Of a stretch of 64,000 nucleotides of DNA, positions 8,221 through 16,298 are shown in pieces. The stretch comes from Nocardioides sp. dk884 (GTDB taxonomy: Bacteria; Actinomycetota; Actinomycetes; Propionibacteriales; Nocardioidaceae). Numbering within the stretch: position 1 is the stretch's first letter; each line of letters begins with the position of its first letter. Under the pieces are notes generated by a model. It ran no database searches. It was not told the origin of the DNA and was given only the letters and a program-made list of their open reading frames with translations. Location of the stretch: positions 3,137,501 through 3,201,500 of the forward strand of contig NZ_CP045649.1 of assembly GCF_009557055.1 (NCBI RefSeq), given 5' to 3'. A program made the translations under genes and the position numbers.

Positions 8221-9593
8221 CAGTTGCTCCGGATCTTCGCGAGGACCTCGTCGCGGACTGCGGTCATCGTCGCGAGGTCCTTGCCCTCGGCGTTCAGGCG
8301 CAGCAGCGGCTCGGTGTTGGACGGCCGGACGTTGAACGTCCAGTCGGGGTGGGTGACGCTCAGACCGTCGAGACGGTCGGTGCTGACCTGGTCGAGGCCG
8401 GCGTACTCGGCCTCGAGCGCGGCGATCACCGCGGCCTGGTCGGCGACCGTAGAGTTGATCTCCCCGCTGAGCGGGTAGCGCTCGTAGGCCGCGAGCAGCT
8501 GCGACAGGGTCTGGTCGGTCCCGGCCAGCGCCGCCAGGGTGTGCAGCGCGGCGAGCATGCCGGAGTCGGCACGCCAGAAGTCGCGGAAGTAGAAGTGGCC
8601 GCTGTGCTCGCCACCGAAGATCGCGTCGGTCTCGGCCATCCGCGCCTTGATGAAGGAGTGCCCGACGCGGGTGCGGACCGGCGTGCCACCGAGCTCGGTG
8701 ACGATCTCGGGCACCGAGCGGCTGGTGATCACGTTGTGGATCACCGTGGCGCCCGGCTCCTTGGCCAGCTCGCGGGCCGCGATCAGCGCGGTCAGCGTGG
8801 ACGGCGAGACCGCCTCGCCGCGCTCGTCGACGAGGAAGCAGCGGTCGGCGTCGCCGTCGAAGGCCAGGCCGACGTCGGCGCCCTCGGCGAGCACCCGGGC
8901 CTGCAGGTCACGCAGGTTCTCGGCCTCGATCGGGTTGGCCTCGTGGTTCGGGAAGGTGCCGTCGAGCTCGAAGTACATGGGCACGACCTCGAGCAGGTCG
9001 CCCAGGCCTCCGAGCACGGCGGGCGCGGTGTGCCCGGCCATGCCGTTGCCGGCGTCGACGACGACCTTGAGCCGGCGCCCGGTGACCGGTGCCAGGGTGA
9101 GCAGGTGCTCGGCGTAGGCGCTCAGCACGTCCTGCTCGGTGATGGTGCCGGGGATCGTGCCGGCGGCCGGTCCGGCCCCGGACAGCACCCGGTCGCGGAT
9201 CTCCGCGAGGCCGGTGTCCAGGCCGACCGGCTGGGCGTGGGAGCGGCACAGCTTGATGCCGTTGTACTGCGCGGGGTTGTGGCTCGCGGTGAACATCGCG
9301 CCGGGGTGCCCGAGGTGGCCGGAGGCGAAGTAGAGCTGGTCGGTGGAGGCCAGACCGATCTTGATCACGTCGGCTCCGGCCGCGGCCGCGCCCTCGGCGA
9401 ACGCCGCGGCCATGCCCGGCGAGCTGGGGCGCATGTCGTGGCCGACCACGACGGTGCTGGCTCCCACCACCTCGACGAACGCCTGGCCCGTCGCGCGGGC
9501 GAGCCGCTCGTCGAGCTGGTCGGGCACGGTGCCACGCACGTCGTACGCCTTGAAGATGGCGTGCACGGACTGCGGGTCGAGGGTGTCGGCCAT
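8220..9593 (-). CDS. manB: Phosphomannomutase/phosphoglucomutase
   Basis: This 457-residue alpha-D-phosphohexomutase converts mannose-6-phosphate to mannose-1-phosphate, and possibly glucose phosphates. The catalytic phosphoserine is Ser104 in TASHNP. The metal loop DGDADR lies at 246-251, the sugar-binding GGEHSGH at 327-333 and the phosphate-binding RPSNTEP near 425. Length and motifs are complete. With manC (18214-19305) it supplies GDP-mannose for lipomannan, PIM-type or other mannosylation. It is followed without a gap by the Trm112 and SIS genes, and DUF3499 precedes it on the same strand. Confidence 0.96.
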   Translation of the reverse strand: MADTLDPQSVHAIFKAYDVRGTVPDQLDERLARATGQAFVEVVGASTVVVGHDMRPSSPGMAAAFAEGAAAAGADVIKIGLASTDQLYFASGHLGHPGAMFTASHNPAQYNGIKLCRSHAQPVGLDTGLAEIRDRVLSGAGPAAGTIPGTITEQDVLSAYAEHLLTLAPVTGRRLKVVVDAGNGMAGHTAPAVLGGLGDLLEVVPMYFELDGTFPNHEANPIEAENLRDLQARVLAEGADVGLAFDGDADRCFLVDERGEAVSPSTLTALIAARELAKEPGATVIHNVITSRSVPEIVTELGGTPVRTRVGHSFIKARMAETDAIFGGEHSGHFYFRDFWRADSGMLAALHTLAALAGTDQTLSQLLAAYERYPLSGEINSTVADQAAVIAALEAEYAGLDQVSTDRLDGLSVTHPDWTFNVRPSNTEPLLRLNAEGKDLATMTAVRDEVLAKIRSN

Positions 9594-9611
9594 GCGCCAG
9601 ACCCTAGTGCC

Positions 9612-9971
9612 TCAGTCGTTGCTGAGGACGCGGAGGTGGCCCCGACGGGTCACCTCGCGTCCGGTCTCCTGCGCGGGCGCGGGTCGCTGCGGCGGCAGCG
9701 GACGCGCTGCCTCGCGGACCGCGTCGGCCAGGGCGAGCAGGTCGTCCTCGGTGGGACCCTGCGCTGCGGGGTCCGGCGCCAGGCGCAGCACCTCCCACCC
9801 ACGAGGCGCCGACAGCCGTTCGCTGTGCACGTCGCACAGGTCGTAGGCGTGCGGCTCGGCGTAGGTCGCAAGCGGACCCAGCACGGCCGTCTGGTCGGCG
9901 TAGACGTAGGTAAGGGTGTTGACCGCCGAGCGAGCGCAGGCGGTGCGCGAACAACGACGGCGGGAACTCAC
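9612..9971 (-). CDS. DUF3499 protein
   Basis: From the GTG at 9971 the product is 119 residues. It has a Cys-containing start (RRRCSRTACARSAVNTLTYVYADQTAVLGPLA) and a second conserved part, YDLCDVHSERLSAPRGWEVLRL, which is the DUF3499 signature. Cys and His residues suggest a small metal site. The start was chosen because a TAGGTT -10 (9979-9984) lies 7 bases upstream, giving a leaderless message; a TTG three codons earlier is less likely. The gene sits between manB and the divergent zincin-like gene, as in mycobacteria (Rv3258c). The C-terminal third is low-complexity and variable. Function is unknown. Confidence 0.9.
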   Translation of the reverse strand: MSSRRRCSRTACARSAVNTLTYVYADQTAVLGPLATYAEPHAYDLCDVHSERLSAPRGWEVLRLAPDPAAQGPTEDDLLALADAVREAARPLPPQRPAPAQETGREVTRRGHLRVLSND

Positions 9972-9978
9972 AGGCCTC

Positions 9979-10014
9979 AACCTACCGCCCGGGTCGGACG
10001 GATCGGGCTAGGCT
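9979..10014. promoter_or_regulatory. Divergent leaderless promoters, DUF3499 / zincin-like
   Basis: On the minus strand TAGGTT (9984-9979) precedes the GTG at 9971. On the plus strand TAGGCT (10009-10014) precedes the GTG at 10021. Both have 6-7 bases between -10 and start codon and no Shine-Dalgarno sequence, so both messages should be leaderless. Confidence 0.65.
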
Positions 10015-10020
10015 CGCGGC

Positions 10021-10473
10021 GTGGATGAGCGGACTCTTCCGGAGAGGTCCGCGCGGCCGCGGCGCCGGGACCGGCGCGGGCGCGGGATGCGTGGCCCGGG
10101 AGTGCTTCCCGTCACTCCCGGACGCCCGGCGCTGCGCACCGGCCGCGAGCGTTTCGACGCGATCGCGCTGAGCGTGGTGGCCGACGTCGAGCGGCGCTGG
10201 CAGGACCGCCTCGGCCCGATCGAGTACGCCGTGGAGGACGCACCCGACGTCCCCGACGACTGGGACGGCGCCGGCGTACCGCTGTCCGCGCTGGTGCGCG
10301 GCACCGGTGGCGACCCGACCCGACTGGTGCTGTTCCGCCGACCCATCGAGCACCGCTGCGAGGGCCGCGACGAGCTGGAGGCGCTCGTGCTCACGCTCGT
10401 GGTGGAGCAGCTCGCCGAGCTGCTCGGGCTCGACCCGGCCGAGGTCGACCCGCGCTACGACCCCGGCGACTGA
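10021..10473 (+). CDS. Zincin-like 'metallopeptidase family' protein, motif degenerate
   Basis: The 150-residue protein starts with a basic tail (RPRRRDRRGRG), then a domain with FDAIALSVVADVERRW, PIEYAVEDAP and GDPTRLVLFRRPIEHRC. This corresponds to the small zincin-like metallopeptidase family (PF06262) found next to DUF3499 and whiB in actinobacteria (Rv3259 position). At the place where that family carries HExxHxxG, the sequence is VEQLAELLG. The Glu survives, but both zinc-binding His residues are replaced (Val, Ala). It is therefore probably not an active peptidase. The start is a GTG placed 6 bases after TAGGCT, i.e. leaderless. Confidence 0.85.
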   Translation: MDERTLPERSARPRRRDRRGRGMRGPGVLPVTPGRPALRTGRERFDAIALSVVADVERRWQDRLGPIEYAVEDAPDVPDDWDGAGVPLSALVRGTGGDPTRLVLFRRPIEHRCEGRDELEALVLTLVVEQLAELLGLDPAEVDPRYDPGD

Positions 10474-11903
10474 GCCCCGGCCTGCTCCGGCAGACCGGGT
10501 CGTACGTCGGGGACCAGCCCGGCGCGCACGAGCGGGGAGAACCCCGCGATCGCGGTCCCGTCGCCGCTGACGACCACCGCGGCCAGCACCGAGGTGCCGC
10601 GCGGGGCGACGCTGACGAACGCCGCGGCGTCCGGCAGGCCGACGCTCGCGCCGCGGTCGCGCTCGACCTCCACGGTCCGCGCCGCCAGCTGGCGGCCGCG
10701 GTCGTCGCGCACGACGACGCGCACGCTGCCGGTCGCCTCCGCGTCGGCCAGCAGCAGCCGGGTGGCGCCGCGCGGCACCAGCACCGCACTCGGGTCTGCG
10801 ATCCGCTCGAGCGGCACCGCGTGGGTGAGGTCGCCGTCGACGGCCTGGCGCAGCGAGGCGGTGACCGGCGCGGAGGAGTCGAGCTCCAGGCCGATGGCGC
10901 CCTCGGCCGCGTCGGAGGCCAGCAGCGCACCGACGGAGACCCGCACGACCGACTGCGGCGGCACCCGCACGTCGTCGAGGTCGCGCGGGGCGAAGGTGGA
11001 CTCGGGGGTCACCAGCCGGATGCTCGTCACGGCCTCGCTCTCGCCGGGGTTGGCCAGCACGAGGGTGCGGGAGCCGTCGCCGCCGGCGAGCCCGAGCAGG
11101 GTGCTGCGGCGCTGCGGCGAGTCCTGGCCGGGCAGCCAGTCGCGGACCGCGGCCTCGGAGCCGATCCGGTCGACCACGTCGAGCACGGAGGCCGAGACCC
11201 GGCCGCGGGTGGTCACCACCCGCACGGCGAGGTCGTCGGTGCGCGGCAGCAGCTTCGCCAGGTCCAGGCGCACCCGGTCCCCGCCGGGGACGACCACGCC
11301 GAGGAGCTGGTCGGCCTCGATCGGCCCGTCGGAGCCCAGCACCGAGACGTCCGCGACCGCACGGCCGCCGCCGGGGTTGATCAGCTCGAGCACCGAGGAG
11401 TGCTCCGGCCCCGCGCCCACGCCGGTGAACCAGGTCTCGGCGCTGGGGCTCGCGCACTGCGCGGCCCCGAGCGGCGAGCCGCCGACGCGGCCGGCCACCA
11501 GCCCGGGGGCCAGCTCGCCGTCGGCACGGACCGTCACCGGGGCGCGGGAGGTGTCGATGCCGATGCTCTCGGGGCCGACCTCGACGTTCTCGGCGTCGGC
11601 GCCGCGGCCGACGCGCACCTCGCCCGTCGCCTCGCCGTCGGTCGCGACCAGGACCCGGTCGCCGTCCTTGCGCCCCTCGGGGCAGCCGAGGGCGGCCGTG
11701 CGGAGCGTGGTCTCCTTGGGGGCGCCGAGGTCGGCGACCTCCTGCTCGGCGCCGCCGAGCAGCAGGAGGGACCCGGTGAGGACGGGCGCGAGCACCGCGA
11801 GCACGGCAGTGACCTCGAGGCGGCCGCGCCGCGTCGCGCTGCGTCGGCCAGTGGGTCGGCCAGTGGGTCGGCCAGTGGGCTGGCCGGTGGACGGGTGGCT
11901 CAT
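10455..11903 (-). CDS. DUF5719 family exported protein
   Basis: The start is the ATG at 11903. It overlaps the stop of the upstream glycosyltransferase (ATGA) and has GGAGG 6 bases ahead. The 482-residue product has a low-complexity cytoplasmic start (TGQPTGRPTGRPTGRR, from a 12-base tandem repeat) and one membrane helix (EVTAVLAVLAPVLTGSLLLLGG). A large extracytoplasmic beta-rich part follows with repeated phrases such as LELINPGGGRAVADVSVLGSDG and LVLANPGESEAVTSIRLVTPES. This matches DUF5719, of unknown function, always near the large GT2 protein. It probably works with that protein at the outer membrane face. Its last codons overlap the zincin-like gene (10455-10473) on the opposite strand. 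Confidence 0.85.
   Translation of the reverse strand: MSHPSTGQPTGRPTGRPTGRRSATRRGRLEVTAVLAVLAPVLTGSLLLLGGAEQEVADLGAPKETTLRTAALGCPEGRKDGDRVLVATDGEATGEVRVGRGADAENVEVGPESIGIDTSRAPVTVRADGELAPGLVAGRVGGSPLGAAQCASPSAETWFTGVGAGPEHSSVLELINPGGGRAVADVSVLGSDGPIEADQLLGVVVPGGDRVRLDLAKLLPRTDDLAVRVVTTRGRVSASVLDVVDRIGSEAAVRDWLPGQDSPQRRSTLLGLAGGDGSRTLVLANPGESEAVTSIRLVTPESTFAPRDLDDVRVPPQSVVRVSVGALLASDAAEGAIGLELDSSAPVTASLRQAVDGDLTHAVPLERIADPSAVLVPRGATRLLLADAEATGSVRVVVRDDRGRQLAARTVEVERDRGASVGLPDAAAFVSVAPRGTSVLAAVVVSGDGTAIAGFSPLVRAGLVPDVRPGLPEQAGAQSPGS
11843..11890. repeat. 12-base tandem repeat, four copies, in DUF5719 gene
   Basis: GTCGGCCAGTGG is repeated exactly three times (11843-11878), followed by a fourth copy with two changes (11879-11890). 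It encodes (PTGR/Q) units in the N-terminal tail of the DUF5719 protein and is a likely site of length variation. Confidence 0.85.
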
Positions 11904-14794
11904 GAACGCCTCCGGTTGGTCGTCGGGGCACACAGGACGAGCACCCACAGCAGGGCGACGCCCTGCACCACCAGCAGCGCGACGCGCAGCCAGGACGTGG
12001 GCCCGGCCACCGCGTCGGCGCGGAGCGGCCGGTCGACCTGCCAGGCCCGGGTGGTGCGGTCCTCCGCGCTGGCGGCGAGCAGGCCGCCGGTCGCGTCCAG
12101 CGAGGCCGCCACGTCGCCGTCGGCGGGCGCGGGCAGCACGACGTACTCGATGCCGCGGTCGGCCAGGTCGGTGACCAGCTCGGGGGTCGGGCTGGAGGCC
12201 AGCTCGCGCACCGCGTCGGTGAGGCCGGCGTCCTCGGGGCTCAGGTCGAGGATCTCGTCCTCGCCCAGGGTCACCCCGTCACCGCGGCGTACCTCGTAGG
12301 TGAGGCCGTCCTCCACGGTCCCGCGCACGACCAGGATGCCGTGCTCGGGCCCGGTCTCCGCGCTCTGCAGCATGTACGCCGGGATGCCGCCGGCCGGGTC
12401 CTCGTCGAGGTGGGCGTCGCCGCCGGCGACGAACCAGGCGAGACCGGCCGCCGGGACGACCGCCGCGACCGCGGCGAGCACCGCGATCGCGCCGCGGGCG
12501 ACCGGGGCGGCGCCCTGCGGCCCGGCGACACGGGCCAGGAAGCCCTGGGCGCCGATCACCGCCGCCACGACGAACGAGCCCTGCAGCAGCACGAGCAGGA
12601 AGCCGGTGCCGGGGCTGACGGTGACCGCGGCCAGGTCGAGCGACACCGCGCCCAGCGCCGCGGCGACGGCGGCGGTCACCACCGCCACCAGCCAGCACAC
12701 CAGCACCGGCACCCGGGTGGCACGCGGGACGAGGGCGAGCACCGCGAGGACGGCGGGCACCAGGCCGAGGGCCAGCGGGGCGCCGAGGTCGGCGAAGCGG
12801 CCGGCGAGCAGCCCGATCCCCTCGACCGTGGCGCCGGGCAGGCGGCCGACGTCCAGCAGCAGCCCCTCGGCGGCGGACTCCAGGACCGCCGGGATCCACC
12901 ACGGGGCGAGCAGCAGCGGCACCAGGGCGACGGCGGTCGCGGGCGGGCCCCAGACCGAGCGCTCGCGCACCGCCGAACGCACGACGAGGGCGGCGGCGCC
13001 CAGCACGACCAGGCCCACGGCCACGGTCACCAGCCAGGCGACGGGGGTGAAGGCGGAGATCAGGGCGAGCAGCACGCCGGTGCGCCACGCGGCGCGCCAG
13101 CGGCGCTGCGGTGCGGGATCGGCGAAGCCGAGCGCGGCGTGGGCCAGCCACGGCAGCGTGGCGGCGGACACGACGACACCGAGGCGCCCGTCGCCCCAGG
13201 CCCCGCTCGTCACCGGCACCAGGGCGTACGTCGTGGCGCCGAGCAGCACCAGCCAGCGCGAGGCGCCCGCCGGCGAGATCAGCCGGCCGACGACGCGCAG
13301 GAAGCGCCAGGCACCCCACAGCGCGACCGGCACGGCGAGCACCATCACCACCGTCACGGCCGCCTTCGCGCTGCCGAGCAGCAGGGTGGCGAGCAGCGCC
13401 AAGGCCACGACGTAGGCGGGGGTCGGCACCGCGGTGCCCGAGCCGATCTCGTGCCAGCTCGACAGGTAGAGCCGCCACCACTCCCCGGCCCCCGAGGGCA
13501 CCGGGGAGAGCCCGCCGCCGACGAGGGTGCCGAAGGCCGCGCGCGCGCCGACCAGCGCGAGCAGCACGAAGGCGGAGAGGAGCAGGGCGACCGGGTTGGT
13601 GACGAACCGCGCCACGATCCCGGAGTCGGCCTCCAGGGTGTCCTCGTCGTAGGAGTCGCTGGGCGTGGGCCGCCGGGCGGCGAAGGAGGACGGGTCGGCC
13701 TCGGCGGCGGCGAGGCGGCGCCGCTCGGCGACGTCGGAGGCCTGGAGGCTCAGCGCCGAGACCAGGTCGCCGAGGAAGTCCAGGCCGTGGCGGTAGGGCA
13801 GCCAGCGCGGCGCGAGCAGCTCGCGCACGTCGACCGGCGGGCCGTCGCGCTGCTCGCGGCGGCGGCGCCGGGCGGCCCGCACCTCGCCGGGGTGGGTGTA
13901 GACCGAGATCAGGGCGGCCAGCTCGTCGAGCGACTCGCCGACCGCGCGCACCAGCAGGAACCCGAGCACCCGCAGCAACGTGCCGAGGGCCAGGCGCACC
14001 GTGCGGAACGGCAGCGAGCGGGCGGGCGCGTTCGCCAGCAGCGTGAACAGCGCGGCGCGGCGCTCCTGGTAGTGGGTGTGGCGCCCGGTGAGCGGCGTAC
14101 GACGCAGGCCGCGGTGGGCGGCCTCGGCATGGAAGACGACCGCCTGCGGCACCACGATCGTGCGGTGCCCGGCCTCCGCGGCGCGCCAGCCGAGGTCGAT
14201 GTCGTTGCCGAACAGCGGGAGCGCCTCGTCCAGGCCGCCGAGGGACTCCAAGACGCGGCGGCGCACCAGCATCCCGGCGGTGTTGACCGCCAGCACGGTG
14301 CGGACCCGGTCGTGCTGGCCCTGGTCGTACTCGCCACGCTCCAGCCCGGTCTCGCGGCGACCGGTGGCCGAGATCGTCACCCCGAGCTCGAGCAGGCGGC
14401 GCAGCGAGGGCCACTCGCGCAGCTTGGGGCCGAGCAGGTCGGCGCCGGGATCGGCCTCCGCGGCCGCGAGCAGCGCGGCCAGGCAGCCGGGGTCGGGGTT
14501 GGCGTCGTCGTGCAGCAGCCAGACCCACTCCGGGTCCAGGCCGGCCTCGGCGACGGCGTCGAGGCCGAGGCGTACGGCCGCCGGGAAGGAGGTCGTGCCG
14601 GGGGCCCGCAGCACCTGCGCGACACCCGGAGCGTCCTCGAGCAGCGCGACGCTCGAGTCCTTGCTGCCGGTGTCGACGGCGAGCGCGTGGTCGACCGGGT
14701 GGGTCTGCGCGGCGAGGCCCTGGAGCACCGCCGGGAGCCAGCGTTCGCCGTCGTGACTCACGAGCAGGGCGACGACAGACTGGGGAGCGGACAC
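11900..14794 (-). CDS. Large GT2 glycosyltransferase with multi-span membrane domain
   Basis: The 964-residue protein has an N-terminal GT-A domain (about 1-270), with VVALLVSHDGERWLPAVLQGLAAQT, LLHDDANPDPGCLAALL (the DD nucleotide/metal site) and LFGNDIDLGWRAAEAG. About a dozen transmembrane helices follow (400-830) with an extracytoplasmic portion, then a last helix near the C-terminus. It belongs to the actinobacterial fusion proteins found beside whiB. They are presumed to move sugars onto lipid carriers or the wall; donor and acceptor are unknown. The GTG start follows TAGGGT (14803-14808) by 8 bases, so it is probably leaderless. It is translationally coupled to DUF5719. Confidence 0.9.
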   Translation of the reverse strand: MSAPQSVVALLVSHDGERWLPAVLQGLAAQTHPVDHALAVDTGSKDSSVALLEDAPGVAQVLRAPGTTSFPAAVRLGLDAVAEAGLDPEWVWLLHDDANPDPGCLAALLAAAEADPGADLLGPKLREWPSLRRLLELGVTISATGRRETGLERGEYDQGQHDRVRTVLAVNTAGMLVRRRVLESLGGLDEALPLFGNDIDLGWRAAEAGHRTIVVPQAVVFHAEAAHRGLRRTPLTGRHTHYQERRAALFTLLANAPARSLPFRTVRLALGTLLRVLGFLLVRAVGESLDELAALISVYTHPGEVRAARRRRREQRDGPPVDVRELLAPRWLPYRHGLDFLGDLVSALSLQASDVAERRRLAAAEADPSSFAARRPTPSDSYDEDTLEADSGIVARFVTNPVALLLSAFVLLALVGARAAFGTLVGGGLSPVPSGAGEWWRLYLSSWHEIGSGTAVPTPAYVVALALLATLLLGSAKAAVTVVMVLAVPVALWGAWRFLRVVGRLISPAGASRWLVLLGATTYALVPVTSGAWGDGRLGVVVSAATLPWLAHAALGFADPAPQRRWRAAWRTGVLLALISAFTPVAWLVTVAVGLVVLGAAALVVRSAVRERSVWGPPATAVALVPLLLAPWWIPAVLESAAEGLLLDVGRLPGATVEGIGLLAGRFADLGAPLALGLVPAVLAVLALVPRATRVPVLVCWLVAVVTAAVAAALGAVSLDLAAVTVSPGTGFLLVLLQGSFVVAAVIGAQGFLARVAGPQGAAPVARGAIAVLAAVAAVVPAAGLAWFVAGGDAHLDEDPAGGIPAYMLQSAETGPEHGILVVRGTVEDGLTYEVRRGDGVTLGEDEILDLSPEDAGLTDAVRELASSPTPELVTDLADRGIEYVVLPAPADGDVAASLDATGGLLAASAEDRTTRAWQVDRPLRADAVAGPTSWLRVALLVVQGVALLWVLVLCAPTTNRRRS

Positions 14795-14838
14795 GGCGCC
14801 CCACCCTAGACCCGGGGTCGGAGGGCGGGCGAAAATGC

Positions 14839-14877
14839 GAGAGGGCCCCGGCCTTTGACGACCGGGGCTCCCTCTCG
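14839..14877 (-). terminator. Intrinsic terminator of whiB
   Basis: On the minus strand, CGAGAGGGAGCCCCGG pairs with CCGGGGCCCTCTCG across a 9-10 base loop (one bulge), followed by a short T-run (CATTTTCG). It lies 20 bases after the whiB stop and before the large glycosyltransferase promoter. Confidence 0.8.
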
Positions 14878-14897
14878 GCGGATTCAGCTGCCGTCGC

Positions 14898-15152
14898 TCA
14901 GACGGCCTGCTTCTTCAGCTTGCGACGCTCCCGCTCGGAGAGGCCGCCCCAGATGCCGAAGCGCTCGTCGTTCTCGAGCGCCGACTCCAGGCAGTCCTGG
15001 CGGACCTCGCACGTCAGGCAGACCTTCTTGGCCTCCCGCGTCGAGCCGCCCTTCTCAGGGAAGAACGCCTCCGGATCGGTCTGTGCGCAGAGCGCGCGCT
15101 CCTGCCATCCCGCATCCTCGGCGTTGCTCTCGAGGAGAAAGAGTTCTCTCAC
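14898..15152 (-). CDS. whiB: WhiB-family iron-sulfur regulator (WhiB2/WhmD type)
   Basis: The 84-residue protein contains the four-Cys WhiB cluster site: ALCAQTDPEAFFPEKGGSTREAKKVCLTCEVRQDC. The G[VI]WGG turn (FGIWGGLSERERRKL) and a basic KK tail follow. The sequence is very close to the WhiB/WhmD subgroup that controls septation and sporulation. It lies next to fbiA, as whiB2 does in mycobacteria. The start chosen is the GTG at 15152, with AAGGG about 8 bases upstream; a GTG ten codons earlier is possible. A palindrome CAGTG-ACTAA-CACTG (15192-15206) in the leader region could be regulatory. Confidence 0.95.
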   Translation of the reverse strand: MRELFLLESNAEDAGWQERALCAQTDPEAFFPEKGGSTREAKKVCLTCEVRQDCLESALENDERFGIWGGLSERERRKLKKQAV

Positions 15153-15191
15153 GGCACTCGCCCTTTCGACCCGGTTGTGCACTGTCCCGTT

Positions 15192-15206
15192 CAGTGACTA
15201 ACACTG
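15192..15206. promoter_or_regulatory. Inverted repeat upstream of whiB
   Basis: CAGTG-ACTAA-CACTG is a 5+5 inverted repeat about 40 bases upstream of the whiB start, in the 150-base gap shared with the divergent fbiA. It could be an operator or overlap a promoter, but no regulator is indicated. Confidence 0.3.
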
Positions 15207-15302
15207 AGGGAATTACATGCCTGTCGTACACCGGAAGTCAAGCGCGGATCTGGTATGACCCCCACCGGTCCACACGGGTCGGCGAACGGGCAGAGTAGGC
15301 GC

Positions 15303-16298
15303 ATGCAGAAGATCACGGTGCTGTCCGGAGGCATGGGCGGCGCACGATTCCTCCAGGGCCTTCTCCACGGCGTCGCGACCGGCGCGCTGCCCGGGATCGC
15401 GCCCGACGCGGAGGTCACCGTCGTGGCCAACACCGCCGATGACATCTGGGTGCACGGCCTGAAGGTCTGCCCGGACCTCGACACCGTGATGTACACCCTC
15501 GGCGACGGCATCGACCTGGAGCGCGGCTGGGGCCGGCGCGAGGAGACCTGGAGCGTCAAGGACGACCTCGCGGCGTACGGCGTGGAGCCGACCTGGTTCG
15601 GCCTGGGCGACCGCGACGTGGCCACCCACCTGGTGCGCACCCAGATGCTGGACGCCGGGTTCCCGCTCTCGGCGGTGACCCAGGCGCTGTGCCGGCGCTG
15701 GCAGCCCGGCGTCACCTTGCTGCCGATGTCCGATGACCGGGTCGAGACCCATGTCGTGGTCGCCGACCCCGACTCCCCCAGCGGCCGCGCCGTGCTGCAC
15801 TTCCAGGAGTACTGGATCCGGCTGCGCGCCAGCGTCCCCGCGCTCGACCTGGTCTTCGTCGGCATGGACAGCTGTACGCCGGCCCCCGGTGTCGTCGAGG
15901 CGATCCGCGACGCCGACCTGGTGCTGCTCCCGCCGTCGAACCCCGTGGTGAGCATCGGCACGATCCTCGGCGTCCCCGGCATCCGCGAGACGCTGCGCGC
16001 GACCTCGGCCCCCGTCGTGGGCCTGTCCCCCATCGTCGGCGGCGGGCACGTGCGCGGCATGGCCGACCAGATGCTCGCCGCGATCGGCGTGGAGGTCAGC
16101 GCCGAGGCCGTCGGTCGCCACTACGGCGCCCGCTCGGCCGGCGGCGTCCTCGACGGCTGGCTGGTCGACGAGCGTGACGCCGCCGCCCTCCCCGCCCTGC
16201 AGGAGGCCGGCCTCGCGGCGCGCGCCGTACCCCTGATGATGAGCGACGTCGACGCCACCGCCGCCATGGCCGCGGCGGCGGTGGAGCTCGTCCGGTGA
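15303..16298 (+). CDS. fbiA: F420 biosynthesis transferase CofD/FbiA
   Basis: The 331-residue protein starts at the ATG 15303 (MQKITVLSGGMGGARFLQGL), which gives the family N-terminus. NTADDIWVHGLKVCPDLDTVMYTLG and LPPSNPVVSIGTIL are CofD signatures. In actinobacteria FbiA joins the phosphoenolpyruvate moiety, activated by FbiD, to the deazaflavin Fo, giving dehydro-F420-0. The GTG of fbiB overlaps its stop (GTGA at 16295-16298), so the two are coupled. It is divergent from whiB, as in mycobacteria (Rv3260c-Rv3261-Rv3262). Confidence 0.96.
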   Translation: MQKITVLSGGMGGARFLQGLLHGVATGALPGIAPDAEVTVVANTADDIWVHGLKVCPDLDTVMYTLGDGIDLERGWGRREETWSVKDDLAAYGVEPTWFGLGDRDVATHLVRTQMLDAGFPLSAVTQALCRRWQPGVTLLPMSDDRVETHVVVADPDSPSGRAVLHFQEYWIRLRASVPALDLVFVGMDSCTPAPGVVEAIRDADLVLLPPSNPVVSIGTILGVPGIRETLRATSAPVVGLSPIVGGGHVRGMADQMLAAIGVEVSAEAVGRHYGARSAGGVLDGWLVDERDAAALPALQEAGLAARAVPLMMSDVDATAAMAAAAVELVR

